From Oryzias latipes (lineage: Eukaryota; Chordata; Actinopteri; Beloniformes; Adrianichthyidae), in assembly GCF_002234675.1 (NCBI RefSeq), contig NC_019881.2:20957494-21021493 (forward strand): a DNA stretch of 64,000 nt. The letters run 5' to 3'. Below the pieces are notes generated by a model. It had not been told where the DNA came from, searched no databases, and was given only the letters and a program-made list of their open reading frames with translations. Both the position numbers and the translations under genes were made by a program. Of this stretch, positions 13,001-25,300 are shown piece by piece (position 1 is the stretch's first letter; every line of letters begins with the position of its first letter).

Positions 13001-16000
13001 ATTGATGCTTCTATGGTTACCATGGTTACAGGTCACAAAGTTCTGAAGGCAGAGTGATTGATGCTTCTATGGTTACCATGGTTACAGGTCACAAAGTTCT
13101 GAAGGCAGAGTCATTGATGCTTCTATGGTTACTATGGTTACAAGTCACAAAGTTCTGAAGCAGAGTCATTGATGCTTCTATGGTTACCATGGTTACAGGT
13201 CACAAAGTTCTGAAGGCAGAGTCATTGATGCTTCCATGGTTACCATGGTTACAAGTCACAAAGTTCTGAAGGCAGAGTCATTGATGCTTCTATGGTTACC
13301 ATGGTTACAGGTCACAAAGTTCTGAAGGCAGAGTCATTGATGCTTCCATGGTTACCATGGTTACAGGTCACAAAGTTCTGAAGGCAGAGTCATTGATGCT
13401 TCTATGGTTACCATGGTTACAGGTCACAAAGTTCTGAAGGCAGGGTCATTGATGCTTCTATGGTTACCATGGTTACAAGTCACAAAGTTCTGAAGGCAGT
13501 CATTGATGCTTCTATGGTTACCATGGTTACAGGTCACAAAGTTCTGAAGGCAGAGTCATTGATGCTTCTATGGTTACCATGGTTACAGGTCACAAAGTTC
13601 TGAGGGCAGAGTCATTGATGCTTCTATGGTTACCATGGTTACAGGTCGCAAAGTTCTGAGGGCAGAGTCATTGATGCTTCGATGGTTACCATGGTTACAG
13701 GTCACAAAGTTCTGAAGGCAGAGTCATTGATGCTTCTATGGTTACCATGGTTACAGGTCACAAAGTTCTGAAGACAGATTCATTGATGCTTCTATGGTTA
13801 CCATGGTTACAGGTCGCAAAGTTCTGAAGGCAGAGTCATTGATGCTTCTATGGTTACCATGGTTACAGGTCGCAAAGTTCTGAAAGCAGAGATGAAGCAG
13901 AACAGGGCAGGATTTTAAAGTCCAAAATTCTACTAAAATCAACTTTTCTTGAAAGTTTTTGGAATCTAAAACATCTAGCTTCACTGCAAACAATTGTTTG
14001 CCATAAAAAAAGTTTTAAAATGTTTTATTAAATATAGAAAAGGTCAACTTAAACCAATGAAAGTATGTTCAAAGTATGCTCAACGATTAAATTTGCGATG
14101 TATTGTGCAGGCCTAACGGAAAAAAATGGAGCTGCTGTTCTCAGTCCGCATCGCTCGGCCTGTTACAAAAGATCTGATTCTGTGGTGGAGAGTATCTGCC
14201 CCCACCTCCTCACTGAATCCCATGTGACCCCCCCCCCCCCCCTACTCACTGCTGGGAGGAGCTGCACTAACTGAATTCCCTGCGAATGAGTCTTGGAGTG
14301 TGTGACACATCCATTACACCAGTGTTTATTCCACCTCCTCCTCCCTTCTCTCTGCTGGTCGGCTGCCAGGCGCTCATAAATCCAGCCTTCATCGCGGGAA
14401 AAAAGTGACATTTAGCCTTTGCTAATGTTCTGGAAAGCATTGTAGAGTATTCGGGGGGGGGCTCTGCAGAGGAATGGGGGGGGGGGGGGGGGCAAGCACG
14501 ATGATAAAAACATTTTTTTACTCAAAATCTTCAACTGTAAACACAGTTTTTACCACCACCACAAAATCCTTACAGATTAATGATCAATAAATCCTGAGCT
14601 GTGACAAAAAAAATCGTCTTTTTCAGGATAAATTCGGGTTTTAGTTTGTGTTTTTATCTGCATGTCGGTTCATCACACAAATAAAAATTGGTATTCAGTG
14701 TTTCCTGCCAGTCCATCTTTCTCAGTCTCACTGTTTGGGGATTATTTTTGGGACAATTTTCCATGTTATTTTTGTTTTGGGTCCTGATTGGCTGCAGATC
14801 TCCCCTGTCCTGCATCTCCTGTAGAGAATGCGCTCGGTTCGTTAAAAAAACACTCAAAAATCCAAGTTTAAGCTTAATTTTCTACATATTTGTCCTCCAT
14901 CATGAGAAAAATGCGACGAGAACCAAAAACACCATCCTCATCTGAGTCTTTTTATAGCTTTCAGGTGGAAACATGTCAGCGACTGTAACTCTTTTCCTGT
15001 TCAGATCCTTTTGCTGCTTCACTTCGTCAAACAGCTTCTGTTGACGGGTTTTCATGATTGAAAAGGTCTGACGGCGTTCGGGTGGGGCAACAGGCTCAGG
15101 CTTCCAGCAGCGTTGTGGTTTTAGCTTCTTCTCTTCACAACTGTGTTTCATTTTCTAGCTGTAACCTGTTACTCCACAATATTGCAAGTTTGACTGCAAC
15201 TTCAATCTTCTCCTGAATGCCAAATTGTTCATAAATTAGGATTTATGTATAATCCACCATATGCTTGTACTTTGTTTCCATCTGAATTGGCTAATCCTAA
15301 ATTGATATCAGATGGTTTTGACACTTCCATGTTTGTAATTCTTGTGCTATCCTAGGCACTTTAACATTGGGAGTTGGGTCATCTAGACCAGTGTTTTTAA
15401 ACCAGTGTGCCACGGCACACTAGTGGGAGATGGTCAAGTGTGCCGTGGGAAATTGCCCTCATTAACTGATTTAACAACATTTTTCATCTCCAGGATTTCA
15501 GTTCTTTGTTCATCCCTACAGGCCCTGATAAAACACTAAGAAATTGGGAATATGAAAGATCGTAAAATACTTTCTTCTTTGTGTTTATTTGATTCTATTA
15601 AATACATTTTGATAAGAATGACGATACCACGATTTAGCCGCAGCTTCAGCTGTGTTAGGAAAAGTTCCGCCCCTTTAACTGTCTCCACCAAACATTCTTG
15701 GGATCTTAATCACATGTCATCAGTCTGACCAATCAGAAGTGGTTAAAGTTTTCACTTCCTTGTTCTGAATTCTGCCGAAAAAGTCGCTCAGTTCTAAGAA
15801 AAATACCAGCTAAAGCTCGTTTTTAGCGGTGTAGTTTTCCACAGAATCCGGTGTCGGACCGTGGAACAAGTGAACAAAACAATGAAGCTCAGAGACGCGA
15901 GTCTTTCTGGGTTCGGCGGATTATTGAACTAAATCTCCCATGATGCATTGGGTTAAAAGTGACAGCGTGAGCGTGTCGGCGCACAACGAGTCTCTCCTCT

Positions 16001-17316
16001 TAACGTCTTGAAACAACAGCGAACACAATTTAAAAAGTTTTTAAATCTTCAAACTTAGCCTTTATTACATCTATTAGAAAAAACAGCTGCAGCTTCCAGC
16101 TTTTTCTGCCACAATTATCAAAAAAATGCATGTGAGATCACGGAGGGACTGTGGATCAATACAGACTGGTTTTTTTTTATCCTTTTTTTTTTTGAATGCT
16201 GGTGTGCCGCGGGATTTTTGTCAAGGTTAAAGTGTGCCGTGGCTCAAAAAAGGTTGAAAAACACTGATCTAGACCCACTAGACAGTGCTCTGAACCTTTT
16301 TTCTTCAATGATTTGTGATCTTCACTGGTGTCCATGGATTACATGAAATCTTTCCACCTTTATCATGGTAGGGAGAACACGTCAATGGTCATCTTGACCC
16401 CATAGGATAGCACAAGGGTTACACTTAAGTCTAGTTAAGCCTTAATTAAAGGCCTTAAGCTGCGTTCACAGCGCTCTTGGCATTGCACATTCAAAACTAT
16501 CGCGTTCACGTCAGTTTTTGGGAATGTGCGTTGGAGGTTAAACCAGTTCAACTTTGTCCTATCAGGGACCTGGATTCTTGGATGCACATCACACCCCCGG
16601 TGTGAGTGAAGCTTCAGAGTTGCTGGACTTGGATGACTTTAAACAATGTTTTTAAACTTAAAACCTCACATTAGTTCCACTGAAACTTTCATTTTTCTTC
16701 TTATATTAAAACAAATTAGATAAATGATAATTTCTTGGTGGATTTATAAAATGTGGAGAATCCTGAAAATTGCTGCTTGATTAAATTTTTTTCCTTGTGT
16801 TTTTTAATCTCACAGTGAAAAAAAACCTTAAGTTATCGACATGTTCTGGATTATTAAATGGAACCAAATTATGAAAAACCTCAACAATGTTCCTGCAGGA
16901 TCAGATGGGCGGAGCTGCTTTGCCTGAAGTCGACTCCACCTCTTTATTTTGCATATCGCCGCATTCCTCCTAAACGCCGTTAATGGCTTGATAGCTTTCC
17001 CATGTGTCGCTGAAATAAAAGGAACCATATGGGAGTTTTCAGCTCTGTATGGTTTTCACATCGGTGGATTTGAGTCCCTGCTGCTTCTGACATATTTCAG
17101 CCTCAGGCGAGGAGCTGAGACCCCTCCCAACAGAGCAGCCGATGGCCGCCGTCCGCTTCATCTGAACGCTGACAAAAGCTGGTTTTTCAGGTTCTGCTGA
17201 TGGTGGAGACGGACACAGATGACGCTTCGGGGGAGGAAGAGGAGCCCGCCGAGGTCGGGGAAGGTCACGTGCAGTTTTCAGGTGGACCCGTGAGGCCCAG
17301 CTGGGTGTTGGTGTGA
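4025..17316 (+). CDS. stimate: STIMATE / TMEM110 family ER membrane protein
   Basis: Complete gene for a multi-pass ER protein; the mammalian member binds STIM1 at ER-plasma membrane junctions and promotes store-operated calcium entry. Eight exons splice in frame at GT-AG sites: 4025-4220, 8729-8777, 8863-8958, 9031-9152, 9487-9599, 12536-12619, 12696-12824 and 17191-17316. They give 304 residues (human about 294). Landmarks are STLMLKRFREP across the exon 1/2 junction, [48 protein letters not shown] and [12 protein letters not shown]. Hydrophobic segments lie near residues 48-66, 88-106, 116-141, 168-190 and 206-228. The first ATG is chosen; in-frame ATGs follow at 4031 and 4034. The tail is acidic (GEEEEPAE) and ends SWVLV, without the basic end recalled for human STIMATE. 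Whether this is the stimate or the tmem110-like copy of teleosts cannot be decided here. Confidence 0.9.
4726..5000. repeat. hAT-like transposon fragment(s)
   Basis: The phrase GTGACGTGC occurs twice (about 4729 and 4928), each followed by a GAGGCA-type sequence typical of a common fish hAT terminus. No clean target-site duplication was found. The assignment rests on resemblance to remembered teleost repeats. Confidence 0.35.
6100..6235 (+). repeat. SINE/L2-type 3' tail fragment
   Basis: Carries the common fish tail: a CTGTCGCGGGTG start, then AGCTGGGATAGGCTCCAGCA and GATTAAGCGG, ending in a GGATGGA run. Only the 3' end is present. A weaker relative lies near 4515-4600 and another, in GGAT/CCAT form, near 11289-11365. 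Confidence 0.65.
7404..7445 (+). repeat. decamer tandem repeat
   Basis: Four near-perfect copies of GAGGGTCATA in stimate intron 1. It is a short microsatellite-like array with nothing to suggest function. Confidence 0.9.
9650..10450. repeat. unclassified interspersed repeat, copy 1
   Basis: In stimate intron 5. It shares colinear phrases with 27070-27560: AAGTGTAT..TGAAGTAT, then a GTACGG/GTACAG block, and CTTGCACAGTG.GCAGG followed by a G run. The two copies are strongly diverged. Termini and coding potential are not evident, so the class is unknown. Confidence 0.4.
10502..10844. mobile_element. Tigger/pogo-like MITE
   Basis: The ends are inverted: TACAGTGATCCCTCG on the left and a diverged CAAGGGTTTACTGTA on the right. 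They are followed inward by CACGG and CGGATT phrases known from Tigger-type mariner elements, which duplicate TA on insertion. At about 340 bp with no transposase it is non-autonomous. It lies in stimate intron 5. Confidence 0.65.
11729..11926. mobile_element. piggyBac-like MITE, copy A (left end decayed)
   Basis: The right end reads GGATAGCACAAGGG followed by TTAA, matching the terminal repeat and target duplication of the copy at 31479-31692. The interior (GGGTCATCTAGACCCACTAG, and CACTGGTGTCCATGGATTAC) is shared with three other copies in the window. The left terminal repeat has decayed. It lies in stimate intron 5. Confidence 0.75.
12945..13892 (+). repeat. 56-bp minisatellite, about 17 units
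   Basis: A unit of 56 bp (first starts at 12951, 13007 and 13063) repeats about 17 times in stimate intron 7. Each unit carries ATGGTTACCATGGTTAC and CACAAAGTTCTGA. Units are over 90 percent alike with a few single-base changes and two small deletions (about 13155 and 13495), which indicates recent unequal exchange. Confidence 0.95.
14226..14493. repeat. C-run and G-run low-complexity tracts
   Basis: A run of about 16 C near 14227-14242 and two G runs at about 14452-14461 and 14475-14493, the longer about 18 bases. They are simple tracts in stimate intron 7 and are prone to length error in assemblies. Confidence 0.85.
15341..16420. mobile_element. piggyBac-like MITE, copy B, split by a hAT
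   Basis: The left part (15341-15388) starts CTTGTGCTATCC and runs to GGGTCATCTAGAC. The right part (16267-16420) resumes at ATCTAGACCCACTAG and ends GGATAGCACAAGGGTT. Removing the intervening hAT and one 8-bp duplication restores the colinear order of the intact copy at 31479-31692. Confidence 0.85.
15389..16266. mobile_element. non-autonomous hAT, 878 bp, with perfect 8-bp TSD
   Basis: The termini are CAGTGTTTTT and AAAAACACTG, with subterminal GTGTGCCACGGCACAC and GTGTGCCGTGG repeats. It is flanked on both sides by ATCTAGAC, a perfect 8-bp target-site duplication of hAT type. There is no intact transposase frame. It sits inside a piggyBac-like MITE and is therefore younger than that copy. 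Confidence 0.9.
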
Positions 17317-17567
17317 ATCCAGGAGAGCAGACTGTCGTCCACGAACAAACATTTCCCTCCGTGGTTGCCTGAAGGTCTTAACGTCGCTGAGATGCCTTCC
17401 TCTGCAGAGTTTCTGCTCATCTTTTACATTTTTGTCTCCTTTTCTGTAGGACTTAAAAAAAAACCAGAATCGGTTCAATTTCAACCCACATGTGATTAAA
17501 TATTGATTTATTTTTGACATTTATAGTCTTTATTTGGTCATAAAAACCCAATTCCCAGAACTGAAGA

Positions 17568-17625
17568 AATAAACTTGAGGAAAAGTTGAAATTTCAACAG
17601 TAAAATTGTGAATTCTTACAATAAA
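17568..17625 (+). other. candidate stimate poly(A) signals
   Basis: AATAAA occurs at 17568-17573 and 17620-17625, about 250-310 bases after the stimate stop codon. These are the first plausible + strand polyadenylation hexamers and would give a short 3' untranslated region. Confidence 0.5.
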
Positions 17626-17639
17626 CACTTAATAAAATT

Positions 17640-19200
<1,561 letters not shown>

Positions 19201-19209
19201 GTTAAAGGT

Positions 19210-19215
19210 TTTATT
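19210..19215 (-). other. candidate itih5 poly(A) signal
   Basis: TTTATT on the + strand gives AATAAA on the - strand, about 125 bases past the itih5 stop codon. It is a well-placed polyadenylation hexamer. Confidence 0.55.
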
Positions 19216-19340
19216 TACAGTCACAAATGTAACAAAATAATAAAAACATAAACTTTCGATAAAAAATACAATAAAGATAAAGTCAAAATTGACCTTTAAA
19301 AAATAAAAAACTTGTTGGTTTACAGATTTTCTGAACCGGC

Positions 19341-22300
19341 TCACATCCGGTTTGTCCCCTGTGGCCAGTCTCCCGTGTCAAACATGTGCGACATCAGATA
19401 GTCCTCATACTGTCCGTCTATCAGCTTGGCTGCGTTGTTGCGGGCGAACCAGCAGTCGACGCTCTGCGTGCCGCTGTAAATCTTCCTGCTTTTGTGAACC
19501 ACCGGCACCGAACGATCTTTCACCTTCAGGACTGTGTCGGGTTCAGCCCCCACCTGCACAGGAAGTTCCGCCAGACCCACTTCCTGGTGGAGAAACTGAC
19601 CTGGAAGTGGGATAAGTTCAAGCTCAGCTAATGTCCAAAGGCTTCATTAACATTTATTCTTAATGAATAAATGTAGATATTTTTTCATGTCATTTCTTAA
19701 TGAATAATAAATGTTTTCATACTTTTAATAATTAATTAATAAAATATGTATTTATAAATATTGATTTAAATACATGTCAATAAATGTTAATAAAGATTTT
19801 ACCAATATGGATTTATTTATTCATTAAACAAAAAGGTAACAAAACTGTTAATTAGGGCTTTATTAACATGTATTCTGACTATTTCTATTGTATTCATTAT
19901 TAAATATTCAGTGAGAGAACTTGTTAAACATGTTAATGAATGTTTATTAACCTTTAGCCTTGATGAATAAAATATCATTTATTTGCTAAGAATAAATATT
20001 AACATAACCTTTATTAACATTTATACATCATAATAACTGGTAGTAACACCTTTCTAACCGTTATTTATTAAGAACTGATCAACATTTATTCCTAATAAGT
20101 AAATGTTAATATTAAAAAAAGGAAATATTTCCTAAATTACAACTAAAAGTAACTTAATAATTATTCAGTTGTTAAAAGTACAACTACTGCTTCCACACCT
20201 ACCCAGCAGACCGTGACAGTTGTCCGACAGCCCCTTACTGTTGCCGATGTAGAAGCCTAGGTGGTCTCTTTGGTAAGGCGCCGGGTTCTTGTACTGATGC
20301 AACAAGATGACAAAGCTGATGTTTCCTCCTATGGTCACAGTCACATTGGCCTTCCCCACCACAGCCACAGACAGCACGCCGCTGTCCACCGCAGCGGTGG
20401 AGTGGCAGGGCAGGACGATGCGGTCCTGTCCATCCAGGATGACCTTCCTGGGCGTCACCTCGATGTAGGCCCGTTTGGGTCGATCCGCCACGATGGTGAT
20501 GGTGCTGAAGTAGGTGCGCTGCTGCTTGTGGCTGCCTGGAGGCGCTGGGGCACCAATGAGCTTGCCATTGGCTGTAACGCCTGTGGGACCATAGAGGTGT
20601 GGTTAATACAAACTCATTTTATTACCCTGTAAATGTTGGTGTCTAAATCTAAAGTGAATGGTGCAATTCCCAATCCCCAACAGCTTCAGTTTAAAATTTC
20701 AGTTTAAAAGATATTTTTCTGTCCAACAAACCATAAAATGGACTTAAACAGAGTTTACGCTGTTGCTAGGAAGAACTATGAGCCTGGTGTCTAACCAGGG
20801 CTGCTTTACAATATTGTGACACCAAAAATAACACAAAGTCTGGAAACTGCCACAACACTGCTGTGTCAGTCCACTACAAAACCCCTTTTTATGCAGCATT
20901 GATAGAATAGAATAGAGTACAAAAGAGTAGAATAGAATAAAATAGACGTCATCAAATAATAAGCAGGACAAAATTAAAGGCACCTATTGTGTTAAGGTGC
21001 ATCTGGAGTTATAGGAATAAAGGACAATAGGTAATAAAAGCAAAGCTTCACACAGAGTGAATCAATTGGTAACAAATGAAACCTGTTCTATGCAATTTTA
21101 TTCCATGGTGTTAAACTGATGCACCAACCAAAGTTTACATTTCTATCCATTAACCTGACCAATGGTTGACTAAAACAGGCAACTACTGCAAACATGTTGG
21201 CTAAAGCACAAACTGACAAGGCTGCACGATGGTCTAAAGCAGGGATGTCAAACTAATTTTCACCGAGGGCCACATCTGCATGGTGGTTGTTCTCAAAGGG
21301 GCGCATGTAAATTATACATGTAACTAAATGTAATGAAAAATAAATGGAACTACTTATTCATATTGAATAACTCATTATTTATTTATTATAACTCTTTAAA
21401 GTGACAATTACAGTTGCATAGGAAATATATGTTTGTTTGTTACTCTAGCATAAATCCTTTTCCATAAATCCATAAATTTGATTATATAGCCTAACCTATA
21501 TTGACAGTGTTAAAGTCCTATTGTATAGTTGCCCAATCCAATAGTTAATGTTCAGTTCCCCCTAGATATGAATAAATATAAACCAATTTTTATTTTGAAA
21601 AAATTAAAAACTTTTATGCTCTCGGGGCCACATGAAATGACATGGAGGGCCACATTTGGCCCCCGGGCCTTGAGTTTGACACATGTGGTCTAAAGGTTAG
21701 CCCTCTTGCCCCACAGAGAGAAGGTCCTGGTTGGAATCCCGGGCTTGGACCTTTCTGTGTGCATATTCTCCCTGTGCATGCGTGGGTTTTGTCCGGGCAC
21801 TCTGGTTTTCTCTCACCCTCCAAAAACATTCATCATAGGTTATCTGGTTATTATAAACTGTCCCTAGGTGTGAGTGTGAGTAGCTGTGTGTGTGGTTGTG
21901 TGGCCCCACAACCAACCGTTGATCTGTCTAGCCCTTGTGCTATCTTTGATGACCCCACCCTTATTTTGGCGTGTTATTCCAACCATGACAAAGGTGGATA
22001 AATGTGGAAAGATTTCATGTAATCCATGGACACTAGTGAAGATCACAAATCATTGAAGAAAAAAGGTTCAGAGCACTGTCTAGTGGGTCTAGATGACCCA
22101 ACTCCCAATGGGAAAGTGCCTAGGATAACACAAGGGCTAGAGAAGGGGTCTGCAACCTGGGGCTCTGGAGCTACATTTGGCTCTTTTACTTCTCCATTGT
22201 GGCTCTCTGGTTGAAGAATACTAAAATATCGTTCAATTTAAAACATTTTTCGGACTACATGCAAAAATAAGCCTAACCGTCAAATAAGTCAACATTTAAT

Positions 22301-25300
22301 TAATGCTCCTGACTACGATAGCTGTGACGCTCCAGCAATCAATTTAGTGTAGCGAAGGTGAGTAAACACATCATGGTTTATTAGCTAATGTATGCCTGTC
22401 TATAAAGCAGAGTATAGTTATTCTTTTTTCTGCTGACATGACACTATGATAATCTCATGTGGCACAAGGTGTCTTTTATTTTGAAAGGAAGTCATGTTAA
22501 CCTCTCTCAAAAATTATAAACTTATATTGATCATAATAGTAACCAAAACATAGATACGAATCAGCGTTTTATTTTTCTAAAGGGTGAAGTAAAACTTTGT
22601 GGCTCCTGGGGGGCTGTGGTTGGTTGCATGTTGAGTGTTGAAAGTTGCAGACGCCTGGTCTACTGTGAACCCCACCTTCACTTGAGCTCCAGCAACTCTA
22701 TGACTCTAGAAGGGATGAGTGGATGGATGGATGGATGGATGGACAGACAGACATGAACCTTAAAACATTAAACTTTTCTCAACTGAGGTCAATTTTCAAA
22801 ACAATAAACCTGCTAGAAGTTACCAATTCAATGGAAACAACAAAACCAAAGCTTACCTAAGCATCAATCTGTTTATTTTAAAATCTCTTGAAATAAAGAT
22901 TGTTCTGAATTGGTTCTACCTCATGACATTTCCGTAACTTAAAGTTTGGTTTAAGACGGTTAAGTGCAATTTCCCCACCGATGGACTAATAAAGGACTTC
23001 TTATTCTCATTCTTTACCAGCTTTGTCAGCTAACGTACTAAGCAGCAGATTATGAGGACCTGTCACATAACTAAACTTCTATCCATTCGCCCATTTGCTA
23101 TACCTGCTAATTACCATTTTGGGGTGACGTGGCCTACCCAGTTACAGTTGGGCAAAAGCAGGATACACCCTGGACAGTTTGCCACTCCATCACAGGGCCA
23201 GACAACCACACACACCCAAGGAACAATTTACAGTCACCAATTAACCCAAGAAGCTTGTTTTTGGAGTGTCTGAGGAAGATGGAGTACCTACTGGAACCCA
23301 CACAAAGAACGGCGAGATGGGCCTTCTCGTTGTGGGGCGAGCGAGCTAACCATCACCCCACCATGCATCCTTTAAAGCTGTACAATCTTACGTCTCCAAA
23401 ACAACAGTCAATGGAGTGAGGTTTTAGAGGCACAGAATCATTTTCTGTAGAATCCAAGCACAGTCGGTCAAAAGTCACGATGTTCGTTGTGGTGAAAAAT
23501 CCATCAAACCTACAACTTACCTGAGTATTTGTGGTCAGAAACCAGGCTAAGGACGTGTCCAGGTTCACCGTTAATGTTAAAGCACACCGTTAGCTTACTG
23601 AGGGGAAACTCTACCACAAAGTGGGGGTCACCGTCCGCTAAAAGACATAGAGAAACGTGCTTTACAAAGAACTATTAGAAACTATCTGATAAATGTAGCA
23701 ATAAAAACATGTTAGGGACAAAACACACAGTTCTAGAAGCCACAGTGCACCCTATCAGACAGTCTTTGGTCATAACGATTCATTTTAACACAGATTCAAT
23801 TCACATCACACACCCTTTTCTCTTCTCTTTTCCGCCTGGTCCAACAAGAAATGTATACAAACACAATTGATATAAATAAAGTTTAGCCTCAAATACAAAA
23901 GAGGTTTATACAAATATACACCTTGTGTGTCTGAAGATTCATAACCCTCGATTGTAACAGTAAAATTTGTCCAACACAAGAGGCCTTCAGCTCTGATCTG
24001 TTTGCTGCTGGACAAAAAGGTAATTAAAAAAGAACGATTGATTCTTATAGATTCATATCTGATCAGATTCATAGTCAGTATTGGTTCATTTTAACATCAA
24101 TCCAATTCATATCATAATATGTGGTTGACAATACGATTCATAGTCCATATTGTTTCATTTTGAAAGATCAGATTCTCTAACCTAAAATGGATCCAGATTA
24201 TCTTTATCCAAAACTTCCACCAGTGAGCCTCAGAGAGCAATAGCTGCTACTGAACAGTGCAAGTGACGTTTTATAGATTTCGTATATTTCTTCAAGATAG
24301 CCAAGTGTAATAAATATGTGTACAAAAGAACAAGTAAACAAAACTGAATGTAAAATCCATTCACATGTTAGTTTCCTAAAGTTAAGCCCACTGTTGTTTT
24401 TCCACATCCAAAGAATCCAAACGGAATATTATTAAAACATTCTAGCACACTGTATGGTCACATGACTTTGGTAAATTCAAAGTCCTTTCACAGATTGGAC
24501 TGGAATGATCAGTTTTTGCTGACATCGTGTCTGTGGACTTAGTCATTTTTACAGTACAGGAAAATAAACCTACCTTGCCTTAATATGAATGGTATTTTCC
24601 AGTATTTATATCACTGATTTGTTTCCTTTTGAACCGATTTTATAATGGTTATAGTGGATTTGATTATCAACTAGCCTCAGGCAGATCAATCTGGTTGGAT
24701 CGTAGGAATAGAAATCAATTAAGTTTAGACATTGCACCTGGCGTCATAAACGTGCAGCCTTTAGTTTATAGTGACTTTCACATTTAAATCACCAAGGATG
24801 TTTAATTTCTGAATTATTCAGCTTGAGGTTTACAGTGTTACACAGAGGCCCATGTAGAGATGCTAGAACAGTAATTGTAGCTCAATTGGTCTATAAAGAA
24901 TATAAAATAAGATATAAAATATTTATAAGTGAACAAATGCACATTAGTAGAAGTTTTCCAGACATTTGACGTTCATCTTTGTTTTAGGCTGCTAGACGCT
25001 TGAGAACCAAAACAAAGAGAGGCGCAGTGAGATTAAAGAGTGATGCTAATGACAGAGTCCGTGGCCCTCACTAAACTGCCTGTGATGGCTTCCCTCTCTT
25101 TACATTAGCACAAACTTCCACTGCTCTACTCCTTCAGGGTTCGTGCTCAAAAGCCCATTTTCCCATTCAAAGCTCTGCTGGGAGCCTGTGTTGGTGTTTC
25201 AAATAGACCTGGTTCAGAGGAATCCCACCGTCTGTGATCACTGAAGACTGCCTGACAAATGTCCAGATTACAGGACCCCCCACCCCCAGAGCACATATGT

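Larger units (their letters stand above)
21219..22743 (+). repeat. tRNA-headed SINE split by three transposon insertions
   Basis: The pieces are 21219-21239, 21688-21931 and 22658-22743. Joined in order they read as one common fish SINE. It has a tRNA-like head (GGTCTAAAGGTTAG as A box region, GGTTGGAATCCCGG as B box region), a body with TGCGTGGGTTTTGTC, and a GGATGGATGGAT tail. It lies in itih5 intron 12. Insertions are described separately. Confidence 0.8.

Noticed and set aside
12945..13892. Array of RFX X-box sites in the 56-bp minisatellite
   Set aside because: Each unit has GTTACC followed by ATGGTTAC, a direct rather than inverted second half, so it lacks the palindromic GGYAAC half of a full X-box.
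21219..21760. Functional tRNA from the GGTCTAAAGGTTAG head
   Set aside because: The A and B boxes belong to a SINE head that is split by a 448-bp hAT and continues into a SINE body and GGAT tail.
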